Of a DNA stretch of 64,000 bases, positions 8,841 to 17,404 are shown piece after piece. Within the stretch, counting starts at the first letter, position 1; each line of letters begins with the position of its first letter. Both the position numbers and the translations under genes were made by a program. Below the pieces are notes generated by a model. That model saw nothing but the letters and a program-made list of their open reading frames with translations, was not told where the DNA came from and did no database searches. The stretch is from an uncultured Alphaproteobacteria bacterium (lineage in GTDB: Bacteria > Pseudomonadota > Alphaproteobacteria > HIMB59 > GCA-002718135). The stretch lies in assembly GCA_902621165.1 (NCBI GenBank), contig CACNKX010000002.1, positions 124,001 to 188,000 on the forward strand. Direction: 5' to 3'.

Positions 8841-9790
8841 TGTCAAATATATTATTAATTTCTATATTTACTTTTTTTTCTTTAATCTTTTTAAGATTAT
8901 ATATTTTTATATGGAATATTTATTTTAAAGATAAAATACCTACTGGATCTGGAATTATTTTATTATTTATTTATTCATATTCCCTTATTTATAATTTTAA
9001 TTTATTTGAACAGATTTCTCTCTATTATTATATTTTTTTTGTATTATCTTGTGTTTATTTTTTAGATGATATTTATTCATTAGATTATAAAATTAGAATT
9101 TTCTTAATATTATTAATATCTGTTTTGTTACTTTTGTTATTATCTTCAATAAGTTCTAAAGTTGAATTTAATTTATTAAATTTAGTAATCGTTATTTTAA
9201 TTTTTTTCTTAGCAGTAAATTATTTAAATTTTCAAGATGGTGCAGATCTTAATTTACTTACAATATCTTTTTCAATAGTGCTGATATTTATTTTTTTTAA
9301 TTATCCATTTTATACAAATAATAGTATTTTTTTTAATTTATTAATCGGTTTTTTTATTAGTTTTTCTTTTTTTAATTATAAACCTAAAAATCTTTATTTA
9401 GGTGATACTGGTGCGTTGTTATTAGCTACACTGATTTGCCTATATATTTCTTATTCAATATTAGAAAATCAAAAAGAAAATCTTTTATTTCTTTCTCCAC
9501 TTTTATTTATTTTTATAGATTGTAGTTATGTTTTAATAGTTAGAATTTATAAAAAAGAAAATTTACTTTCTAGAAACTTTTTGCATTTATATCAAAAGTA
9601 CGAAATTAAATTTAAAAATAAATTTTATTTGATACCTTATTTGATAAATTATATTTTTATTTTTTTTGTTACACAACTATTCTTTATTGATATTATTACA
9701 ATATATCATGCATTAGTACTTATTATTTCTATAACTTTTATATCATATTTCACCTTTAGTTTTTACTTAATAAAAAAAAATGAATTATAA
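8840..9790 (+). CDS. Undecaprenyl-phosphate sugar-1-phosphate transferase (MraY/WecA family)
   Basis: This family moves a sugar 1-phosphate from a UDP-sugar to undecaprenyl phosphate, starting polysaccharide repeat synthesis in the inner membrane. The protein has about ten hydrophobic segments over 316 residues. The family motifs are present in order: YFLDDIYSLDYKIR, NYLNFQDGADLN (NxxNxxDGxD) and NLYLGDTGALLLA (GDTG). The context points to an O-antigen or capsule initiator rather than the peptidoglycan enzyme MraY. The sugar is not determinable from sequence. Confidence 0.86.
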   Translation: MSNILLISIFTFFSLIFLRLYIFIWNIYFKDKIPTGSGIILLFIYSYSLIYNFNLFEQISLYYYIFFVLSCVYFLDDIYSLDYKIRIFLILLISVLLLLLLSSISSKVEFNLLNLVIVILIFFLAVNYLNFQDGADLNLLTISFSIVLIFIFFNYPFYTNNSIFFNLLIGFFISFSFFNYKPKNLYLGDTGALLLATLICLYISYSILENQKENLLFLSPLLFIFIDCSYVLIVRIYKKENLLSRNFLHLYQKYEIKFKNKFYLIPYLINYIFIFFVTQLFFIDIITIYHALVLIISITFISYFTFSFYLIKKNEL

Positions 9791-10736
9791 GTTTAAAAAT
9801 ATTATATTGGTTGGCTATAGTAAGCACGCAAAAAATAAAATTATTCCTGCTATTACAAAACTTAAATTAAAAATTATTTGTATTGTTAGTTCTCAGAATA
9901 TAAAAAATACTACTATACCAGTATTGAAAAGTATTAATAATATTGAAAAAATTAATTTTATTAAAGAAGAAACAATTATATTTTTGTGTACACCGCCCAA
10001 AGTTCATTATAAGCAAATTAAATTTCTATTTTTCAATAAATATAATATATATGTTGAAAAACCTGCTTTTATAAGAGAACAAAATATTGATACATTTATA
10101 AATAAAAACAAAACTATAATTGTTGAGAACTTCATGTATCAGCATACAAAAATATATAATTACTTTTTAAAATTTTGGAAACAAAATACAAATAATATAT
10201 TCAAAATTGAAATGAATTTTATAATACCTGAAGTTCCAAAAAATACATTTAGAGATAATGATGATTATTATAACTCATATATATTTGATATTGGATGTTA
10301 TCCAATATCTTTGCTCAGTAAATTAAATTTAAAATTAAAAAAAATTAAATATGAAATTAGTTTAGATAAAGATAAATTTAAAAATATTACAAAGATATTT
10401 TTTAATTCTAAAAAGATAATGTATGAAATAAATATTGGGGTTAATAAAAGTTATCAAAATAATGTAATTCTTCATTATAATAAATTTAAATCTATTAAAT
10501 TTAATTATTTTTTTTATGGCCCTGAAAAAATAAAGAAAATTTGTTTCTCAAAAAATAATAAAATTAATAAAATAATTAAAATTAAAGACTTAAATGGTTT
10601 TATTGAAATATTAAAAATAAAAAGAAGTATTTGGAAAAAAAATCAAAATAATAGACTTCGTAAAATGCAAGATGTAGTATATTCTATAAATAAAATTTCT
10701 AAACAATATATAAGCTTAAATAATGTTAAATCTTGA
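9780..10736 (+). CDS. Gfo/Idh/MocA-family NAD(P)-dependent oxidoreductase
   Basis: The N-terminal Rossmann region reads NIILVGYSKHAKNKIIPAI and is followed by FLCTPPKVHYKQI and the family motif YVEKPAFI. This superfamily oxidises or reduces ring hydroxyls of (NDP-)sugars. In polysaccharide clusters it often makes 3-keto or amino-sugar intermediates. At 318 residues it is full length, but the C-terminal domain is divergent and highly AT-biased. It overlaps the WecA-like gene by 11 bases and the cupin gene by 14 bases, so it is in the same operon. The substrate is unknown. Confidence 0.77.
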   Translation: MNYKFKNIILVGYSKHAKNKIIPAITKLKLKIICIVSSQNIKNTTIPVLKSINNIEKINFIKEETIIFLCTPPKVHYKQIKFLFFNKYNIYVEKPAFIREQNIDTFINKNKTIIVENFMYQHTKIYNYFLKFWKQNTNNIFKIEMNFIIPEVPKNTFRDNDDYYNSYIFDIGCYPISLLSKLNLKLKKIKYEISLDKDKFKNITKIFFNSKKIMYEINIGVNKSYQNNVILHYNKFKSIKFNYFFYGPEKIKKICFSKNNKINKIIKIKDLNGFIEILKIKRSIWKKNQNNRLRKMQDVVYSINKISKQYISLNNVKS

Positions 10737-11166
10737 TATAATTACAAAATCAACTTTAATTGATGACACTACAAGAGATGTTGATAATAGAGGCAGCATA
10801 ATTTCTATTGTAGATAGTCCCGTAAAAAATGTATCTTTAATTTCTTGCAATCAAAATACAATAAGATCAAATCATTATCATTATTCAGATTGGCATATAA
10901 TGCATGTTCTAGAAGGCTCTATTCATTATTTTTATAAAAGTTTAAAAGAGGAAGAAGTTCATTATATCTTTGTTGATAGTGGAAAAAATATTTTTACTCC
11001 CCCAAATGAAATACATGCAACTTATTTTCCAGTAAATACTAAACTTATAGTATCAAGTAAAAATCCTAGAGATCAGCAAACATATGAAAAAGATACAGTT
11101 AGAGTAAATTTAATAAACAACGAAAATTTAAATTATTATCTCAGTTTATTTAAAATTAATGAATAA
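10723..11166 (+). CDS. Cupin-fold protein, probable sugar epimerase/isomerase
   Basis: This is a small single-domain protein of 147 residues. It has metal-type histidines in NHYHYSDWHIMHVLEGSIHYFY and a later FTPPNEIHATYFP strand, the two-part cupin signature. Homologues in polysaccharide clusters are often annotated as dTDP-4-dehydrorhamnose 3,5-epimerase-like or sugar 3,4-ketoisomerase-like. Placement between a Gfo/Idh oxidoreductase and a C-methyltransferase suggests action on a keto-sugar nucleotide. The exact reaction is not established. It overlaps both neighbours (14 and 8 bases). Confidence 0.74.
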   Translation: MLNLDIITKSTLIDDTTRDVDNRGSIISIVDSPVKNVSLISCNQNTIRSNHYHYSDWHIMHVLEGSIHYFYKSLKEEEVHYIFVDSGKNIFTPPNEIHATYFPVNTKLIVSSKNPRDQQTYEKDTVRVNLINNENLNYYLSLFKINE

Positions 11167-12400
11167 ATATAAAAAGATTGTAAATTGCAGATTATGTAAT
11201 TCTAAAAATTTGATAGATATAATTAGCTTTAATAAACTGCCGTTGGGAAATGATTATCAAAAAAATAAAATAAAAGCGATCAAAGCTATTAAATTTCCGT
11301 TAAAAGTTAAACAGTGTAAAAATTGTAATCATTTTCAACTTTCAATTTCTGTAAATCCAAATATTTTATATAAAACCAATTACACATATCTTTCTGGGAT
11401 AGGAAAAACTTTTGTTGATCACTTTAATTCATATTATAAATGGATAAAAAATAAAACAAATATAAAGAAAAAATCATTAATTGTCGATGTTGGCTCAAAT
11501 GATGGTTCTTGTTTGGAAAAATTTAAGAACAAACATATTGTGTGTGGCGTAGACCCTGCAAAAATACCAGTACAATTAGCAAATAAAAAAAAAATTTTTA
11601 CCATTCTTTCTGATTTTAATCAAAAAGCGGTAAAAATTATTTTAAATAAATATGGAAAAGCGGATTTGGTAACAAGCCATAATGTATTAGCCCATATAGA
11701 TAAAAATAATGAAGTTTTTGAAAATATTTATGATTTATTAAAATTTGACGGATATTTTTGTTTTGAGGTTGGTTATTTTCTAAATGTTTTAAAGGACAAT
11801 TTATTTGATACTATATATCATGAACATCTTGATTATCATCACGCTATACCTCTAACAAAATTTCTTATTAAAAAAAAGTTTAGTATTTTAAATATTTCTA
11901 CCAATAAGATACAAGGAGGGAGTTTAAGAATTTTATGCAAAAAAGAAATTTCACCTAAAATATACAATCAAGCTTTAAATTTTATAAATAATGAAAAAAA
12001 AGTAATATATTTCAAAAGAAAATTTTTGGATAATTGGCAAGAAAAAATACAAAATAATATTTTTAAACTTGGAGATTATGTAAATTCTTTAAATAATGAA
12101 AATATTATAATTGGTTATGGTGCTCCAACAAAATCAAGTTTATTAATTAAGATGTCAAAAATAAAAAATAACAGGATCTCTTTAATTCTTGAAGATAATA
12201 AATTTAAAGTTAATCGCTTTCTCCCAAATACTGGAATAAAAATTGTACCAACAGCAAAAATAACACAAATAAATCCGGACATTATAATAATTTTTGCTTG
12301 GAATTTTTCAAAAGATATACTTATAAAATTGAAAAATTATGATATCAAAAACTGTAAAATAATTATACCGTTACCTAAATTTAAGATTATTAAGCTATGA
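11159..12400 (+). CDS. SAM-dependent C-methyltransferase of the NDP-sugar type
   Basis: The 413-residue protein has the three-part layout of sugar C-methyltransferases. The N-terminal zinc-binding region is CRLCNSKNLIDIISFNKLPLGNDY plus QCKNCNHFQL. The central SAM-binding domain contains LIVDVGSNDGSCLEKF and the TYHEHLDYHH catalytic region. The C-terminal Methyltransf_14-like domain has GYGAPTKSSLL. Relatives methylate a carbon of dTDP-keto-sugars, for example TylC3 and NovU. The neighbouring epimerase and oxidoreductase genes would supply a keto-sugar, so a branched sugar is likely. The next gene overlaps by 4 bases (ATGA). Confidence 0.86.
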   Translation: MNKYKKIVNCRLCNSKNLIDIISFNKLPLGNDYQKNKIKAIKAIKFPLKVKQCKNCNHFQLSISVNPNILYKTNYTYLSGIGKTFVDHFNSYYKWIKNKTNIKKKSLIVDVGSNDGSCLEKFKNKHIVCGVDPAKIPVQLANKKKIFTILSDFNQKAVKIILNKYGKADLVTSHNVLAHIDKNNEVFENIYDLLKFDGYFCFEVGYFLNVLKDNLFDTIYHEHLDYHHAIPLTKFLIKKKFSILNISTNKIQGGSLRILCKKEISPKIYNQALNFINNEKKVIYFKRKFLDNWQEKIQNNIFKLGDYVNSLNNENIIIGYGAPTKSSLLIKMSKIKNNRISLILEDNKFKVNRFLPNTGIKIVPTAKITQINPDIIIIFAWNFSKDILIKLKNYDIKNCKIIIPLPKFKIIKL

Positions 12401-13062
12401 AAAATAAAAACATTTTAATAATTGCCCCACATCCTGATGATGAAACAATTTCTATGGGGGGGTCAATAGATAAGTTTATAAAAGAAAAATTTAATGTCCA
12501 TATTTTAATTATAAGTGGTCATTTACCTCCACTCTATAGTGAAAATGATTTTAATCTTACTGTTAAAGAGGCAAAAAAAGCTTTTAAAATATTAGGTGTA
12601 ACTTCGTATAAATTTTTAAAAATTCCTGCTACATATGTAAAGGATTTTGAGACTTCAAAATTAAATTTGTTGATATTTTCTGAAATACAAAAATTAAAAC
12701 CTAATACGGTATTTATTCCTTTTCCAGATAGACATATTGATCATAGAATTATATTTGATAGTTCAGTTGTTTCTGTAAGGCCTAATGGAAAATTTTTTCC
12801 AAAAAAAGTACTATCTTATGAAACACTCTCAGAAACACATTGGAATGTACCGGGTATAGAGCCTTCTTTTAATCCAGATTATTTTATAGATATTTCAAAA
12901 AATATTAAAAAAAAACTATCAGCATTATCATCATATAAGTCGCAGATAAAAAATAATTCAACTCGAAGTTTAGATGCAGTAAAATCTCTAGCAGTATTTA
13001 GAGGTAGTCAAAATGGCTGTAAATTTGCAGAAGCATTTAAAGTTATTAGAATAGTTGAATAA
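12397..13062 (+). CDS. PIG-L/LmbE-family N-deacetylase
   Basis: This zinc-dependent amidase family removes acetyl groups from N-acetylated sugars. The zinc motif is present as IIAPHPDDETISMGG (HPDDE), and the third ligand region is FPDRHIDHRIIF (the HxxDH-type motif). Its 221 residues are typical. In this operon it may deacetylate an N-acetylamino-sugar in a nucleotide-sugar or lipid-linked intermediate. The start overlaps the previous stop (ATGA), indicating translational coupling. Confidence 0.86.
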   Translation: MKNKNILIIAPHPDDETISMGGSIDKFIKEKFNVHILIISGHLPPLYSENDFNLTVKEAKKAFKILGVTSYKFLKIPATYVKDFETSKLNLLIFSEIQKLKPNTVFIPFPDRHIDHRIIFDSSVVSVRPNGKFFPKKVLSYETLSETHWNVPGIEPSFNPDYFIDISKNIKKKLSALSSYKSQIKNNSTRSLDAVKSLAVFRGSQNGCKFAEAFKVIRIVE

Positions 13063-13068
13063 TTTTTT

Positions 13069-14925
13069 ATGTCAGAAAAATTAGATAAAAATCAATTAAT
13101 CTTTAATTTTTTAAATTTTTCACGAAGAAAAAAAATTCTTCTAGTTTTGTTACTAGATATTTTTTGCGCTTTCTTTGCTACCTTTATTTCTTTTTTTTTA
13201 AGATATGATCTTAAATTTGATTTTTTTGAATATTTATTATTACCATTAATACTTTCATTAGTTTTTATCATTTTTTTTATAATTTTTAAAATATACAATT
13301 TTTTTTCTCGGTATATTGGTATTAATTCGGTAAAAAATTTTTTTTACAGTTTATTAGCTTATACTTTATTATACTTTGTTATAATTAATTATATTTCTCA
13401 ACCTGGAGTTCCTCGTTCAGTTGGTCTAATACAGCCAATTATATTTTCATTAATGATTTTTATAAATCGAATATCAATAATTTACTTTCTAAATTTTATT
13501 AATAGTAACTATAATATTAAAAATGCAGTAATATTTGGTAATCATAAAAATGCTTCAGAATATATAAATAAAATTAAAGATTATAGAATTGTCGCAATTA
13601 TAGATGAATCGATCAAATTAAATAAATTTTCTATAGATAATATTCCTATTTTAAATTTAAAAAATTTAAAAAATTTATTCTCAAAAATTGTTGTAGATAA
13701 AATTTTTATTATCTTAGAAAATAATAATTATGTAGATAGAAAAAAATTGCGATATAAATTTAATAATTACAAAAAAGATATAAGTTTTCTTCCAAATATA
13801 GATGAGTTAGTAAAAGGTAATTACTCAATTAAGGAAATAAATAAAATTAAACTAGAAGATCTAATTGATAGAAATATAAATTGGAATAAAGAAAATATTA
13901 AAAATTATATTGAAAATAAAGTAATAATTATTACTGGAGGTGGAGGATCAATAGGAAGTGAGTTAACTAAACAAATTTATTCATATCAACCTAAAAAATT
14001 AATTTTGTTAGAAAATAATGAATTTAATTTATATAAAATAATAAATGAAATTGAGTTACATGATAAAAAAAATAATCTTTTTCCATGTCTAATATCATTA
14101 AATGATAATGAACAAATTAAAAATATTTTTGAACAACACAAACCTGAGATAATTTTTCATGCTGCTGCTTACAAGCATGTGCCTATATTAGAAACAAATA
14201 TTATATCCGCAGTAAAAAATAATATATTTTCTTCAATAAATCTGATTAATTTATCAATTAAATATAAGGTTAAAGATTTTATTTTAATCTCCTCTGATAA
14301 AGCTGTTCGACCTACTAATATTATGGGTGCAACAAAAAGATTTGTAGAGTTATACTCACAATCTTTAAATATGGAAAATAATATAAACACATATACTTCA
14401 TTATCTGCTGTAAGATTTGGCAATGTATTAGGTTCAGCAGGTTCAGTTGTACCTCTTTTTAATGATCAAATTGACAATAATGGACCAATTACTATTACTC
14501 ATAAAGACATGACTAGATACTTCATGACTATTCCTGAGGCAGTTGGTTTAATTCTAGAAACTTGTATATTTAAAAATAAATCTAAAATTTTTTTCTTAAA
14601 TATGGGTAATCCAATTAAAATTGTTGATCTTGTAAAAAAAATGATTGATTTAAAAGGCAGAAAAATCAAAGAAAATGAAAACGAAGATGGTATAGAGATT
14701 AAATATATAGGTCTTAGACCAGGAGAAAAACTTCACGAGGAATTAATTATTTCAGGAAAAAGTATTAAAACTGAACATCCTGATATTAATATAGCAAAAG
14801 AAGAATTTTTATCTCATAGTATTATGCTAAATCATTTAGCTGAATTAAAAAATAGTGTAGAAAATAAAAATATTTCAGCAATAAAAGAAATATTCAAAAA
14901 AACAGTTGAAGGTTTTAAATCATAG
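13069..14925 (+). CDS. Membrane-anchored UDP-GlcNAc-type 4,6-dehydratase (CapD/WbpM/PglF family)
   Basis: This 618-residue protein has four hydrophobic segments in its first 150 residues, then a CoA-binding-like domain. From about residue 290 there is an SDR domain with TGGGGSIGSELTKQIY. The active-site segment is SSDKAVRPTNIMGATKRF, where Met stands in the usual Tyr position of the YxxxK pair, as in WbpM and PglF. The family makes UDP-4-keto-6-deoxy-GlcNAc, the precursor of bacillosamine, QuiNAc or FucNAc. C-terminal EKLHEELI is also typical. It fits a deoxy-aminosugar in the surface glycan, with the WecA-like transferase as the partner enzyme. Confidence 0.91.
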   Translation: MSEKLDKNQLIFNFLNFSRRKKILLVLLLDIFCAFFATFISFFLRYDLKFDFFEYLLLPLILSLVFIIFFIIFKIYNFFSRYIGINSVKNFFYSLLAYTLLYFVIINYISQPGVPRSVGLIQPIIFSLMIFINRISIIYFLNFINSNYNIKNAVIFGNHKNASEYINKIKDYRIVAIIDESIKLNKFSIDNIPILNLKNLKNLFSKIVVDKIFIILENNNYVDRKKLRYKFNNYKKDISFLPNIDELVKGNYSIKEINKIKLEDLIDRNINWNKENIKNYIENKVIIITGGGGSIGSELTKQIYSYQPKKLILLENNEFNLYKIINEIELHDKKNNLFPCLISLNDNEQIKNIFEQHKPEIIFHAAAYKHVPILETNIISAVKNNIFSSINLINLSIKYKVKDFILISSDKAVRPTNIMGATKRFVELYSQSLNMENNINTYTSLSAVRFGNVLGSAGSVVPLFNDQIDNNGPITITHKDMTRYFMTIPEAVGLILETCIFKNKSKIFFLNMGNPIKIVDLVKKMIDLKGRKIKENENEDGIEIKYIGLRPGEKLHEELIISGKSIKTEHPDINIAKEEFLSHSIMLNHLAELKNSVENKNISAIKEIFKKTVEGFKS

Positions 14926-14944
14926 GTTTACTACAATACTAATT

Positions 14945-16432
14945 ATGATTGGAAATTACATAAACGGTAATCATATAAATAAAAATCATTCTAGTAAATT
15001 TATTGATATTTATGATCCTTCAAAAGGAGAAAGTGTAGATAAAGTTATTCTTTCAAATAAAAAAGACTTTGATGATGTAATGCAGAGTTCAAAAAATGCA
15101 TTCATAAGCTGGTCTTCAGAAACTCCTTTAAAAAGGTCTCGAGTTTTACAAAAGTATAAATATATTTTAGAAAAAAATATTGAAACATTAGCAAAAATTA
15201 TTTCAACAGAACACGGTAAAACATTAGATGATGCAAAAGGATCTGTCATTAGGGGTTTGGAAGTAGTTGAATTTGCAATTGGAATACCACATTTATTAAA
15301 AGGAGAGTTTTCTCAAAATGTTGGAAGTAATATTGATTCATGGTCAATAAGGCAGCCACTAGGAGTAACTGCAGGAATTACACCATTTAACTTTCCCGCT
15401 ATGGTACCTATGTGGATGTATCCAATTTCTATTGCATGTGGAAATACTTTTATTCTTAAACCTTCTGAGAAGGATCCATCATGTAGTATTAAGCTCGCTG
15501 AATTATTTTCAGAAGCTGGATTGCCAGATGGTGTTTTAAATGTAATTAACGGGGATAAAGAAGTTGTAAACCTTATTCTTAATTCCCATGATGTTTCATC
15601 TGTAAGCTTTGTAGGGTCTACACCTGTAGCAAAATATATCTATGAATCATCAGCAAAAACTGGGAAAAGAGTACAGGCACTTGGAGGAGCAAAGAATCAT
15701 TTAGTTGTAATGCCAGATGCAAATCTTGATCAAGCAGTTGATGGAATTATTGGTGCAGCATATGGATCAGCAGGAGAGAGGTGTATGGCTGTATCTGTTG
15801 CAGTAGCAGTTGGAGATATTGCTGACAAATTAGTAGATAATATTAATAAAAAAGCTGAACCGCTTATAGTTGCTCCATGGACTGATTCTTCTTCCCAAAT
15901 GGGGCCTGTAATATCTGAAGAGCATAAGAATAAAATTGAAGACTATATTCAATCTGGGTTAGATGAAGGCGCAAAGTTAGTACTCGATGGAAGGGATTTA
16001 AAAATTCAAGGCTATGAAAATGGTTATTTTGTTGGACCAACATTATTTGACAATGTTAAAAAAGATATGAAAATATACAATGAAGAAATTTTTGGACCAG
16101 TTCTATGTGTTATTAGAGCAAGAAACTATGATGAAGCATTGAATTTAGTTAATAATCATGCATTTGGTAATGGAACAAGTATTTATACTTCAGATGGTGA
16201 AGTTTCCAGACACTTTACAACTAACTGTAAAATCGGAATGGTAGGAGTTAACGTTCCAATTCCTGTCCCAATGGCTTTTCATAGTTTTGGTGGTTGGAAA
16301 CAATCATTATTTGGAGATCATTCTATGCATGGAACTGAAGGAGTTAGATTTTATACAAAGTTAAAAACTGTTACTTCACGATGGCCTAACAGTATAAAAA
16401 AAGGTCCTGAATTTAAAATGCCAACTAACTAA
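14945..16432 (+). CDS. mmsA: CoA-acylating methylmalonate-semialdehyde dehydrogenase
   Basis: MmsA oxidises methylmalonate or malonate semialdehyde to propionyl- or acetyl-CoA in valine, thymine, inositol and 3-hydroxypropionate breakdown. I start at the ATG at 14945 (MIGNYINGNHI). The ORF-track TTG start at 14906 adds 13 unconserved residues and runs into the upstream gene. Visible motifs are GITPFNFPAMVPMWMYPIS (typical of MmsA), FVGSTPVAKYIY, QALGGAKNHLVVMPDA, and the catalytic Cys in AGERCMAVS at about residue 280. The 495 residues fit. It is unexpected between two sugar-nucleotide genes and is likely an independent metabolic gene. Confidence 0.93.
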   Translation: MIGNYINGNHINKNHSSKFIDIYDPSKGESVDKVILSNKKDFDDVMQSSKNAFISWSSETPLKRSRVLQKYKYILEKNIETLAKIISTEHGKTLDDAKGSVIRGLEVVEFAIGIPHLLKGEFSQNVGSNIDSWSIRQPLGVTAGITPFNFPAMVPMWMYPISIACGNTFILKPSEKDPSCSIKLAELFSEAGLPDGVLNVINGDKEVVNLILNSHDVSSVSFVGSTPVAKYIYESSAKTGKRVQALGGAKNHLVVMPDANLDQAVDGIIGAAYGSAGERCMAVSVAVAVGDIADKLVDNINKKAEPLIVAPWTDSSSQMGPVISEEHKNKIEDYIQSGLDEGAKLVLDGRDLKIQGYENGYFVGPTLFDNVKKDMKIYNEEIFGPVLCVIRARNYDEALNLVNNHAFGNGTSIYTSDGEVSRHFTTNCKIGMVGVNVPIPVPMAFHSFGGWKQSLFGDHSMHGTEGVRFYTKLKTVTSRWPNSIKKGPEFKMPTN

Positions 16433-16435
16433 TTA

Positions 16436-17404
16436 ATGAGCATATTAATTACTGGATCGGCTGGTTTTATCGGTTATCATTTAGCTAAAAAAATTCTTAA
16501 AAAAAATATAAAAGTTTTTGGGATTGATAATATTAATAATTATTATGATATAAACTTAAAAAAAAATAGAATTAAAGATTTAAAGAAAAGTAAAAAATTT
16601 TTTTTTTATAAAATAGATTTATCTGAATACAAAAAATTAAATAACTTAGTTAAAAGAAATAAAATAAAGTACATTATACATCTTGCAGCACAAGCAGGCG
16701 TTAGATATTCTATAAAAAAACCAAAAACTTACTTTAAAAGTAATATGGAAGGTTTTTTTAATATATTAGAGGTATCAAAAAATAATAATATTAAACATTT
16801 GATTTACGCTTCTACAAGTTCAGTTTACGGAAATACAAAAAAATTCCCCTTAAGTGAGAGTGATAACACAGACCATCCTCTGTCTTTTTATGCAGCAACA
16901 AAAAAATCTAATGAAATTATGGCTCATTCTTATTCATATATTTATAAACTACCATGTACAGGAGTGAGATTCTTTACAGTCTACGGACCATTTGGAAGAC
17001 CTGATATGGCATTGTTTAAATTTACAAAGAATATTATCAAAAATCGATCAGTTGAACTATTTAATAAAGGAAAGCACTTAAGGGATTTTACATATGTTGA
17101 TGATATAGTTGAGGGTGTTTTTTCTTTAATTAAAAAGCAATCAAAAAAATCTATTCCTTATGAAATTTTTAATATTGGGAATGGTAATCCAAAAAAACTT
17201 ATAGATTATTTAAAATATATTGAAAAAAATCTAAATCGTTCATCTAGTATAAAAAAACTACCTTTGCAAATTGGGGATATAATTAAAACTCATTCTGATA
17301 TTAAAAAATTAAAAAAGTTCACAGGTTACAATCCAAAAACAAATATTAATATTGGAGTCAATAAGTTTATTGAGTGGTATAAAGATTATTATAAATTAAA
17401 TTAA
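16436..17404 (+). CDS. UDP-glucuronate 4-epimerase
   Basis: This extended SDR of 322 residues interconverts UDP-glucuronate and UDP-galacturonate. Visible motifs are ILITGSAGFIGYHLAK, HLAAQAGVRYSIKKP, ASTSSVYG, FYAATKKSNEIMAH with the catalytic Tyr/Lys, and FFTVYGPFGRPDMALF. The AAQAGVRYS and YGPFGRPDMA strings are characteristic of CapI/LpsL/WbnF-type UDP-glucuronate epimerases. It starts three bases after mmsA. Its 3' end overlaps, tail to tail by four bases, the PLP enzyme on the other strand, marking the end of the polysaccharide cluster. Confidence 0.9.
   Translation: MSILITGSAGFIGYHLAKKILKKNIKVFGIDNINNYYDINLKKNRIKDLKKSKKFFFYKIDLSEYKKLNNLVKRNKIKYIIHLAAQAGVRYSIKKPKTYFKSNMEGFFNILEVSKNNNIKHLIYASTSSVYGNTKKFPLSESDNTDHPLSFYAATKKSNEIMAHSYSYIYKLPCTGVRFFTVYGPFGRPDMALFKFTKNIIKNRSVELFNKGKHLRDFTYVDDIVEGVFSLIKKQSKKSIPYEIFNIGNGNPKKLIDYLKYIEKNLNRSSSIKKLPLQIGDIIKTHSDIKKLKKFTGYNPKTNINIGVNKFIEWYKDYYKLN

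Noticed and set aside
14906-14944. N-terminal extension of mmsA from TTG 14906
   Set aside because: It overlaps the upstream coding region and the family N-terminus begins naturally at ATG 14945.
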